NCBI GenBank assembly: GCA_052034445.1
Contig: JBPOIN010000012.1
Coordinates: 1-18,991 of the forward strand
Reading direction: 5' to 3'
Length of the DNA: 18,991 nt
Origin: Sterolibacterium sp052034445
GTDB taxonomy: Bacteria; Pseudomonadota; Gammaproteobacteria; Burkholderiales; Rhodocyclaceae
The position numbers and the translations under genes are program-made. How positions within the stretch are numbered: position 1 is the first letter of the stretch; each line of letters starts with the position of its first letter. Under the pieces are notes generated by a model that worked only from the letters and a program-made list of their open reading frames with translations, was not told the origin of the DNA and searched no databases. Of the stretch, positions 1 to 6,356 are shown piece by piece.

Positions 1-957
1 GGGGGCAACGCAGCGCTCGATCAGCTCGTCCACCAGTGACTCGAACTTGGCGCGCGTGATTTTCAGCGCCAGGTGTTTCGGCCCGGTGGCGTCGGCGGTG
101 ATGTAGGGCAGGTTGATTTCGGTCTGCTGGTTCGAGGACAGTTCGATCTTGGCCTTTTCCGCGGCTTCCTTGAGGCGCTGCAGGGCCAGCACGTCGTTCT
201 TCAGGTCGACGCCCTGTTCCTTCTTGAATTCGGTGACGATGTAGTCGATCAGGCGCTGGTCGAAGTCCTCGCCACCGAGGAAGGTGTCGCCGTTGGTGGA
301 CAGCACTTCGAACTGGTGTTCGCCATCGACTTCGGCAATGTCGATGATGGAAATGTCGAAGGTGCCGCCGCCGAGGTCGAATACGGCGATCTTGCGGTCG
401 CCTTCCTGCTTGTCGAGGCCGAAGGAGATCGCTGCTGCGGTCGGCTCGTTGATGATGCGCTTGACTTCGAGACCGGCGATGCGGCCGGCATCCTTGGTGG
501 CCTGACGCTGCGAGTCGTTGAAGTAGGCCGGCACGGTGATGACGGCTTCGGTGACTTCTTCGCCGAGATAGTCTTCGGCGGTCTTCTTCATCTTGCGCAG
601 CACTTCGGCGGAGACTTGCGGCGGGGCCATTTTCTTGTCGCGCACCTGCACCCAGGCATCGCCGTTATCGGCCTTGACGATGCTGAAAGGCATGAGGTCG
701 ATGTCCTTCTGGACTTCCTTCTCTTCGAAGCGGCGGCCGATCAGACGCTTGACGGCGTACAGCGTGTTCTTGGGGTTGGTGACGGCCTGACGCTTGGCCG
801 AGGCGCCGCACAGGATCTCGCCATCCTCGGCATAGGCGACGATGGACGGCGTGGTGCGTGCGCCTTCGGAGTTTTCGATGACCTTGGGCTTGCCGCCTTC
901 CATGACGGAGACGCAGCTGTTGGTGGTGCCGAGGTCGATGCCGATGATCTTGCCCAT
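1..957 (-). CDS. dnaK: Chaperone protein DnaK (Hsp70), N-terminal part, cut by window edge
   Basis: Cytosolic Hsp70 chaperone: ATP-driven binding and release of unfolded protein segments, with DnaJ and GrpE as partners. The visible 319 codons start MGKIIGIDLGTTNSCVSVME, the classic phosphate-1 motif of the actin-like ATPase fold. Further in are the phosphate-2 region (VFDLGGGTFDISI) and EPTAAAISFGLD, both hallmarks of DnaK. Only the nucleotide-binding domain is here; the substrate-binding domain lies beyond position 1. The start at 957 is supported by an AAAGGA ribosome site about 7 bases upstream (near 967-973). It lies 141 bases downstream of grpE on the same strand, and the gap carries its own sigma-32-type promoter. 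No frameshift seen. Identity is certain; dnaJ would be expected next but is outside the window. Confidence 0.98.
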   Translation of the reverse strand, partial: MGKIIGIDLGTTNSCVSVMEGGKPKVIENSEGARTTPSIVAYAEDGEILCGASAKRQAVTNPKNTLYAVKRLIGRRFEEKEVQKDIDLMPFSIVKADNGDAWVQVRDKKMAPPQVSAEVLRKMKKTAEDYLGEEVTEAVITVPAYFNDSQRQATKDAGRIAGLEVKRIINEPTAAAISFGLDKQEGDRKIAVFDLGGGTFDISIIDIAEVDGEHQFEVLSTNGDTFLGGEDFDQRLIDYIVTEFKKEQGVDLKNDVLALQRLKEAAEKAKIELSSNQQTEINLPYITADATGPKHLALKITRAKFESLVDELIERCVAP

Positions 958-997
958 GTGTATTCCTTTCAGTGAGATGTCAGCGAGGAGCGCAGCG

Positions 998-1013
998 GCC
1001 GAATGGCTTCGGC
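998..1013 (-). other. Small hairpin in the dnaK leader
   Basis: A perfect 6-bp stem (GCCGAA/TTCGGC) with a 4-base loop lies in the grpE-dnaK gap, between the predicted dnaK-proximal start site and the dnaK ribosome site. No U-tract follows, so it is not an intrinsic terminator. It could be a leader structure or an mRNA processing/stability element; no function is shown. Confidence 0.4.
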
Positions 1014-1060
1014 GTTATGCTCTTTGCAAGGGTTTGAATTTGGATTGCTGGTTGGAGGCG

Positions 1061-1089
1061 TAATTGGGGTCGGGGTGCGCGATTTCAAG
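1061..1089 (-). promoter_or_regulatory. Sigma-32 (heat-shock) promoter for dnaK in the grpE-dnaK gap
   Basis: On the minus strand a perfect -35 CTTGAAA (1083-1089) is followed after exactly 13 bases by CCCCAATTA (1061-1069), close to the RpoH -10 consensus CCCCATnT. Transcription would begin near 1053, leaving a leader of roughly 95 bases before the dnaK ATG at 957. The geometry is the same as that of the promoter before grpE, which argues against chance. It sits almost immediately after the grpE stop codon (1099-1101). Confidence 0.75.
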
Positions 1090-1098
1090 CGGTGCGGT

Positions 1099-1644
1099 TC
1101 AGCCGGCGGCCGCCGCGACGACCACAAGGGCTGGGCGGATGGTGCGCTCGTTGAGTGCATAACCCTTTTGCAGCACGCTGACCACGTGGTTGGGCGCAAA
1201 ACTGTCGTCGGGCGCCGGCACCTGGCTGATGGCCTGATGCTTGTGCGGATCGAATTTTTCGCGCAGCGGATTGATTTCGACGATATTGGTCTTTTCGAAG
1301 GCGGCGACCAGTTGGCGCAGCGTGAGTTCGACACCGGCGCGCAGGTTCTCGGCGCTCTGGTTCTCGTTGGCCAGCGCGGCCTCCAGGCTGTCCTTGACAG
1401 CCAGCAGTTCGGTGGCGAATTTCTCGGCGGCGAATTTGTGCGCCTTGGTGATGTCTTCCTGCGCACGGCGGCGAACGTTTTCGGTTTCAGCCTTGGCGCG
1501 CAACCAGGCATCGTGATGCTCGGTGGCCTTGAGTTCGGCGGCGGCGAGCATTTCCTCCAGGCTCGGCATGGTGTCGACGCCGGGTGCGTCTGCGGCAGCC
1601 GGGGTTTCGGGATTCTCGTTGGGTGTAGTGTGGGTATCCTGCAT
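1099..1644 (-). CDS. grpE: Nucleotide exchange factor GrpE
   Basis: GrpE drives ADP release from DnaK in the Hsp70 cycle and acts as a cytosolic dimer. The 181-residue product has the usual length and plan: a variable acidic N-terminus (about 1-35), a long helical region (about 36-95, with the family-typical run AKAETENVRRRAQED), then a compact C-terminal domain ending NERTIRPALVVVA, the conserved beta-wing end (canonical LRPAxVxV). The start at 1644 gives the expected N-terminus; the upstream ribosome site (GCGAG) is weak. It is the first gene of a grpE-dnaK pair on the minus strand, preceded by a sigma-32-type promoter. No CIRCE element (HrcA operator) is seen, so control appears to be by RpoH. 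Confidence 0.97.
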   Translation of the reverse strand: MQDTHTTPNENPETPAAADAPGVDTMPSLEEMLAAAELKATEHHDAWLRAKAETENVRRRAQEDITKAHKFAAEKFATELLAVKDSLEAALANENQSAENLRAGVELTLRQLVAAFEKTNIVEINPLREKFDPHKHQAISQVPAPDDSFAPNHVVSVLQKGYALNERTIRPALVVVAAAAG

Positions 1645-1689
1645 GACGGGCTCGCTTTATATTTTCGCTGAACAAACAAACAGTTCAGC

Positions 1690-1718
1690 ATAGTGGGGAT
1701 GAAAGTAAGGGTTTCAAG
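1690..1718 (-). promoter_or_regulatory. Sigma-32 (heat-shock) promoter for grpE-dnaK
   Basis: Minus-strand -35 CTTGAAA (1712-1718), a 13-base spacer, then CCCCACTAT (1690-1698), close to the RpoH consensus CTTGAAA-N13-CCCCATnT. The predicted start near 1682 leaves a leader of about 38 bases before the grpE ATG at 1644. It lies in the 213-base divergent gap between grpE and gcdH. Confidence 0.8.
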
Positions 1719-1764
1719 GGGGCGGCGGTAAATTTTTACTTTGATTCCCGTGCGCGGCTTCGGC

Positions 1765-1794
1765 TGGAACGTCCGATCCTGCTGGGGCTAGAAT
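1765..1794 (+). promoter_or_regulatory. Weak candidate sigma-70 promoter for gcdH
   Basis: TAGAAT (1789-1794, 5 of 6 to the -10 consensus) lies 18 bases after TGGAAC (1765-1770, poor -35). The start point would be near 1801, giving a leader of about 57 bases. The -35 match is weak, so the promoter may need an activator or may lie elsewhere in the 1719-1857 gap. Nothing else was recognised in that gap. Confidence 0.3.
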
Positions 1795-1857
1795 GTCCGC
1801 GAGTCTGGGCGACAAGCATTCCAACCCGCGCGCAAGCGAGGCAATCCGGAGGCAATC

Positions 1858-3057
1858 ATGCAAACCACGCAGGCTGCAGGGCGATTCGACTGGATGGATC
1901 CGTTGTTGCTCGACCAGCAATTGACGGCCGAAGAACGCATGGTGCGCGATAGTGCGCGGAAATATGCTCAGGAACGCTTGGCGCCGCGCATTCTGCAGGC
2001 GTTTCGCGACGAATCGACCGATCCGGCGATCTTTCGCGAGATGGGGGCGCTCGGTCTGCTCGGGGCGACGATTGCCGTCGAGCATGGCGGGGCCGGGCTC
2101 AACGAGGTCTGCTACGGGTTGATTGCGCGCGAGGTGGAGCGGGTCGATTCGGGATTCCGCTCGATGCTCAGCGTCCAGTCTTCGTTGGTCATGTATCCGC
2201 TGCAGGTGTTCGGTTCGCCGGCGCAGCAGCAGAAATATCTGCCGGGTCTCGCGCGCGGCGAATTGATCGGCTGTTTCGGACTCACCGAACCCGATCATGG
2301 CTCCGATCCCGGCGGCATGACGACGCGCGCGCATCCCGTGGCCGGCGGCTACCGGCTATCGGGCAGCAAGATGTGGATCAGCAATGCGCCGTTTGCCGAT
2401 GTGCTGATCGTCTGGGCCAAGCTGGCGCAGGCGGATGGCGAAACGATTCAGGGCTTCATTCTCGAAAAGGGCTGGCCGGGGTTGAGCACGCCGAAAATCG
2501 CCGGCAAGCTCGGGCTGCGCGCCTCGATCACGGGCGAGATTGTCATGGACGAGGTTTTCGTTCCGGAGGCCAATCGTCTGCCCGGGGTGAGCGGCCTCAG
2601 GGGGCCGTTTGCCTGCCTGAATTCGGCGCGCTACGGTATCGCCTGGGGCGCGCTGGGCGCGGCTGAAGCCTGCTGGCATACGGCGCGCCAATACACACTG
2701 GAGCGGCAGCAGTTCGGCCGGCCGCTAGCGGCGAATCAGTTGATCCAGAAGAAGCTGGCCGACATGCAGACCGAGATTGCCCTTGGCCTGCAGGGGTGTC
2801 TGCGCCTCGGGCGCCTGAAGGATGAAGGCAGCGCCACGCATGAAATGACTTCGCTCATGAAGCGCAATTCCTGTCGCAAGGCGCTGGAGGTGGCGCGCCA
2901 GGCGCGCGACATGCTCGGCGCCAACGGCATTGCCGACAGTTTCGGCGTGGCGCGCCACATGCTGAATCTCGAAGTCGTGAATACCTACGAGGGGACGGAA
3001 GACATTCATGCGCTGATTCTCGGCCGGGCGCAGACCGGGATGCAGGCGTTTTTCTGA
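1858..3057 (+). CDS. gcdH: Glutaryl-CoA dehydrogenase (decarboxylating, FAD)
   Basis: Oxidises and decarboxylates glutaryl-CoA to crotonyl-CoA in lysine, tryptophan and benzoyl-CoA/glutarate breakdown, passing electrons to ETF. The 399-residue product has the acyl-CoA dehydrogenase plan: N-terminal helical domain, middle beta domain with CFGLTEPDHGSDP (about 140-152) and KMWISNAPFAD, and a C-terminal helical domain. Features specific to the glutaryl branch are SGFRSMLSVQSSLVMYP, whose Arg101 matches the residue that binds the substrate's distal carboxylate, and TYEGTEDIHALILGRAQTG, whose Glu378 is the catalytic base. The ATG at 1858 follows a good ribosome site (CGGAGG). It stands alone: no CoA ligase/transferase or LysR-type regulator gene is adjacent. 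Identification is strong. Confidence 0.95.
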   Translation: MQTTQAAGRFDWMDPLLLDQQLTAEERMVRDSARKYAQERLAPRILQAFRDESTDPAIFREMGALGLLGATIAVEHGGAGLNEVCYGLIAREVERVDSGFRSMLSVQSSLVMYPLQVFGSPAQQQKYLPGLARGELIGCFGLTEPDHGSDPGGMTTRAHPVAGGYRLSGSKMWISNAPFADVLIVWAKLAQADGETIQGFILEKGWPGLSTPKIAGKLGLRASITGEIVMDEVFVPEANRLPGVSGLRGPFACLNSARYGIAWGALGAAEACWHTARQYTLERQQFGRPLAANQLIQKKLADMQTEIALGLQGCLRLGRLKDEGSATHEMTSLMKRNSCRKALEVARQARDMLGANGIADSFGVARHMLNLEVVNTYEGTEDIHALILGRAQTGMQAFF

Positions 3058-3081
3058 TATGGAGGTTGGGTGGCTGCTGAC

Positions 3082-3109
3082 TTGCTGGATTGTCAAAAAT
3101 CCGTATCAT
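3082..3109 (+). promoter_or_regulatory. Candidate promoter for the small Ala-rich gene and GGDEF-EAL gene
   Basis: TTGCTG (3082-3087) and TATCAT (3104-3109, 5 of 6 to consensus) are spaced by 16 bases, about 100 bases before the ATG at 3214. The local sequence is AT-richer than its surroundings. The -35 is only a half match, so this is a moderate guess. Confidence 0.35.
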
Positions 3110-3213
3110 GCACATATCTACCTTTGCTGGTGATCAGTTGCAGAGTTGCTGTGCGGATTGGTCTGGAAAACGGTTCATGCGAACTGTTAATGGCTGGCTG
3201 AGAGGAGAGAATC

Positions 3214-3567
3214 ATGACTGTGAATTCCGTTAGTTCAAGTAGTGCTGCCGCTGCGGCCCAGTTGCTGCGCCCACAAGAAGCGGCGGCGCAGGCTGCAAAG
3301 GCCCAGCCTGCCGATCAGGTGAATGGCACCAATCAGGGCGCCAAGGCGGCCGAGGCGGTGCAGCAGAGTCGGAATGCCGAGTCGGCCAAGGTGACGCAGT
3401 CGGTGCGCCCAGCACAGGCGGCGCAAACCGCTGAGGCCACGCGGGCCGCACAGGCGGCCAAACCCGCCGAGTCGACGGCTGCCAGCCGGCAGGCAGAGCC
3501 CCCCCCAAAACCGGTCGTCAACGAACGTGGACAAAAGACCGGCACCATCATCAATACCACGGCTTGA
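3214..3567 (+). CDS. Small alanine/glutamine-rich, probably disordered protein of unknown function
   Basis: I do not recognise a named family. The 117-residue product is about a quarter alanine and rich in Gln, Ser, Thr and Lys, with no Cys, His, Phe, Trp or Tyr, so it is very probably unstructured. Degenerate AAQAAK/PAQAAQTAEATRAAQAAKP-like repeats fill the middle. The C-terminus changes character (PPPKPVVNERGQKTGTIINTTA) and looks like a short conserved tail. There is no signal peptide or membrane segment. A strong ribosome site (GAGGAGA) lies just before the ATG, which supports a real gene. It ends 38 bases before the GGDEF-EAL gene on the same strand and may be co-transcribed with it. An eight-C run (3499-3506) in the PPP codons could be slippage-prone. 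The reading frame is real with fair confidence; function unknown. Confidence 0.7.
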   Translation: MTVNSVSSSSAAAAAQLLRPQEAAAQAAKAQPADQVNGTNQGAKAAEAVQQSRNAESAKVTQSVRPAQAAQTAEATRAAQAAKPAESTAASRQAEPPPKPVVNERGQKTGTIINTTA

Positions 3568-3605
3568 CGCAGCGCTGAACAGGGCTTGAGTCATCGGTAG
3601 CGCCG

Positions 3606-6203
3606 ATGGATTTTTCCTTGATGCCGCTTGGTCAGCAAGTCGCGGACACTGTCCCATGGCTGGTGCTGGCAGTGCCAGTCATGGCTGTTTTTCTACTGCA
3701 ACAGTCGCAGCGCCGGAGTGTTTCGCAGCGTCAGGTGCATGCTGCGTGCGATGAAGCGGAGCGGTATCGGGTGCTGTTTGATCTGGCGCCGGAAGCCATT
3801 GTGGTGTTTGACGCCGATACTGGATGTATTGTTGATGCGAATGTCAATGCCGAGCGACTTTCCGGGCGTTCGCGCGACTATCTGCTGAACTCTCCTCCCT
3901 CGCTGTTGTTCGAGGCCATGGCGCCTGGCGGGGCGGTGTTTGCCGAAAATCAGACGAAATACATCAGACAGGCGCTTAACGGCCAGGATGTGATTTTCGA
4001 GCGCATGTTCCGTCTTGCCGAAGGCGAGGACATTTCCTGCGAAGTGCGTCTGGTGCGTTTGCCGGTAGACAATCGGCGTTTGGTACGCGCCAGTATCGTC
4101 GATATCAGCACGCGCAAGCGGGTCGAGGAGTCGTTACGGCATAACGAAGAGCGCTTCCGTTACATGCTCGAAACCAGCCCGATTGCCGTGCGCATCGCCA
4201 CCGCGGCAGGCAATCGTTTGCTGTTTGCCAACCGGCGCTATACCCAGTTGATCGGCGTCAATATCCAACAGGAACAGGTTACGCAGATCAATCCGCGCAG
4301 TTATTATGCCGAGCCGCAGACTTATGATGAAATCATGAGAAATCTGCTGCGTGGCGAAGCTGTCAGCGACAAGCTGGTCGAATTGCTGGTGGGTTCGGGC
4401 AAGCATGTGTGGACCATGGCGTCCTACCTGAATCTCGTCTATGAGGACGAACCGGCAATCCTGGCCTGGTTTTATGATGTGACGGAACTGCGTAACGTGA
4501 ATGAGGAGCTGCGTCTGGCTTCGATGGTGTACCAGAACAGCAGCGAGGCCATGGCGGTTACCGACGTGGCGCATCGGGTCATCGCGATCAATCCGGCATT
4601 CACGCAGACTACTGGCTACGCGGCCGAGGAGGCCTTGGGTCAGATTCTGTTCCGGCTGCTTGATGTCGGGCGTCATGATCCTGCCTACTATGCGGCGATC
4701 AAGCAGTCGATCGGTTCGACCGGACGCTGGCAGGGGGAAATGTGGCATCGCCGCAAGGATGGCGAGACCTTTGCTTCATCGATTGCCATCAACACCATTT
4801 TCAATGAGGATGGCACGCCGCATCGCCATGTCGCCCTGTTTGCGGATGTCACGCATCGCAAACAGACGGATGAGTTGATCTGGCGCCAGGCGAATTTCGA
4901 TCCGCTGACGAATCTGCCGAATCGCAGCATGTTTCAGGAGTGCGTGGCGCTGGAAATCAAGAAAGCTCAGCGCAGCGAACTCCAGGTGGCCCTGTTGTTC
5001 ATCGACCTCGATCATTTCAAGGAAGTCAATGACACGCTCGGACATCATATCGGCGATCGCCTGCTGGTTGATGCGGCGCAGCGCATTCGCGCCTGCGTGC
5101 GCGAATCCGATGTCGTCGCACGTCTCGGCGGAGACGAGTTCACTGTGCTGGTGCCGGGCATCGGTTATGACGATACGACTATCGTCGAGCGCGTGGCGCG
5201 CATGATTCTGGACAGCTTGAGCAAGCCATTCCGCCTCGGCGAGGAAGAGGCCTACATTTCGGCGAGTATCGGCATTACCTTGTATCCGGGCGATTCCCAG
5301 GTGATCGAGGATTTGTACCGCAATGCCGATCAGGCCATGTATGTGGCCAAAAGCCAGGGGCGCAATCGCTACAGCTATTTCACGCCGGCCTTGCAGGCGG
5401 CGGCGCAGAGTCGCTTACGACTCATCAATGACATGCGTGTTGCGCTCAGTGATGGTCAGTTCCGACTGCACTTCCAGCCCGTGGTCGATCTTGGCAGTGG
5501 TCAGATTACCAAGGTCGAGGCGCTGATTCGCTGGCAGCATCCGCAGCGCGGCATGGTCAGCCCACTCGAATTCATTCCGCTAGCCGAAGAAACCGGCATG
5601 ATTCTCGAAATCGGCGATTGGGTATTCCGCGAGTCGGTGCGCTGGGTCAAGCGCTGGCGTGAGCGCTATCATGTCAATTTCCAGGTCAGCGTGAATAAAT
5701 CGCCGGTGCAGTTTTACAAGAATGCCCAGGGGCATGCGGCATGGCTGGCGCATCTGCAGGCACTCGGGCTGCCGGGGCAATGTCTGGTGATCGAGATTAC
5801 CGAGGGCTTGCTGCTGCACGCCGAGCCGGCCATCGCCGAGGCGCTGTTGCGCTATCGCGACGCGGGGGTACAGATCGCGATCGACGATTTTGGCACCGGT
5901 TATTCGTCGCTGGCGTATCTGAAGAAATTCGACATCGACTATCTCAAGATTGACCAGTCATTCACGCGCAATCTGGCGCCGGGATCGAACGATCTGGCGC
6001 TGTCCGAAGCCATCATTGTCATGGCGCACAAGCTCGGCCTGAAGGTGATTGCCGAAGGCGTCGAAACGCTCGCTCAGCGCGAACTGCTGGCGGCGGTCGA
6101 CTGCGACTGTCTGCAGGGCTACCTGTTTTCCAAACCCGTGCCGCCCGAAGAACTCGAAATCTTGCTGGAACGCGAATGCAAGGTTCCATCAATCGGGCTG
6201 TAA
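3606..6203 (+). CDS. Membrane-anchored PAS-PAS-PAS-GGDEF-EAL c-di-GMP synthase/phosphodiesterase
   Basis: An 865-residue signalling protein. One N-terminal membrane helix (about 16-31) has no periplasmic domain after it. Three PAS-type sensor domains follow (about 47-175, 180-295, 300-415). The diguanylate cyclase domain starts at FDPLTNLPNR (about 430); it has an intact GGDEF (508-512) and an RESD product-inhibition site (499-502) exactly five residues before it. The EAL domain has EALIRW (638-640), a VNKS asparagine, EITEG, IDDFGTGYSS (Asp760, Asp761), LKID, AEGVET and QGYLFSKP, so the metal and catalytic residues are present. Both activities are therefore plausible; which dominates cannot be read from sequence. 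The start at 3606 is the first ATG after an in-frame stop (3576-3578). No clear ribosome site is seen, suggesting coupling to the upstream gene; an ATG at 3621 is an alternative. Confidence 0.93.
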   Translation: MDFSLMPLGQQVADTVPWLVLAVPVMAVFLLQQSQRRSVSQRQVHAACDEAERYRVLFDLAPEAIVVFDADTGCIVDANVNAERLSGRSRDYLLNSPPSLLFEAMAPGGAVFAENQTKYIRQALNGQDVIFERMFRLAEGEDISCEVRLVRLPVDNRRLVRASIVDISTRKRVEESLRHNEERFRYMLETSPIAVRIATAAGNRLLFANRRYTQLIGVNIQQEQVTQINPRSYYAEPQTYDEIMRNLLRGEAVSDKLVELLVGSGKHVWTMASYLNLVYEDEPAILAWFYDVTELRNVNEELRLASMVYQNSSEAMAVTDVAHRVIAINPAFTQTTGYAAEEALGQILFRLLDVGRHDPAYYAAIKQSIGSTGRWQGEMWHRRKDGETFASSIAINTIFNEDGTPHRHVALFADVTHRKQTDELIWRQANFDPLTNLPNRSMFQECVALEIKKAQRSELQVALLFIDLDHFKEVNDTLGHHIGDRLLVDAAQRIRACVRESDVVARLGGDEFTVLVPGIGYDDTTIVERVARMILDSLSKPFRLGEEEAYISASIGITLYPGDSQVIEDLYRNADQAMYVAKSQGRNRYSYFTPALQAAAQSRLRLINDMRVALSDGQFRLHFQPVVDLGSGQITKVEALIRWQHPQRGMVSPLEFIPLAEETGMILEIGDWVFRESVRWVKRWRERYHVNFQVSVNKSPVQFYKNAQGHAAWLAHLQALGLPGQCLVIEITEGLLLHAEPAIAEALLRYRDAGVQIAIDDFGTGYSSLAYLKKFDIDYLKIDQSFTRNLAPGSNDLALSEAIIVMAHKLGLKVIAEGVETLAQRELLAAVDCDCLQGYLFSKPVPPEELEILLERECKVPSIGL

Positions 6204-6270
6204 GTCCTGCCTCCGGACAGGGCGCGCCGAGTGTTCATGCAGTTTTACTGCACCCGACAGGCGTTGTCGC

Positions 6271-6317
6271 AATAAAAAACCGGCAATGCTTCCAGAAATC
6301 CTGGATTTCATTGCCGG
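6271..6317 (-). terminator. Rho-independent terminator of nrdJ
   Basis: Read on the minus strand, a perfect 9-bp stem (CCGGCAATG / CATTGCCGG, 6309-6317 with 6280-6288) is followed directly by a T-rich run (complement of 6271-6279). The 20-base loop contains its own small CCAG/CTGG stem. It lies 40 bases past the nrdJ stop. On the plus strand no T-run follows, so it is not an efficient terminator for the converging GGDEF-EAL gene. Confidence 0.85.
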
Positions 6318-6356
6318 CCGGAAAACCGGGGCGGTTGCCCCAGTATGGCTGAAGAT

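Noticed and set aside
73..975. Open frame of 300 codons on the plus strand, opposite dnaK
   Set aside because: Antisense shadow of the highly conserved dnaK; the product resembles no protein family.
1645..1857. CIRCE operator for HrcA before grpE
   Set aside because: No TTAGCACTC-N9-GAGTGCTAA-like inverted repeat is present.
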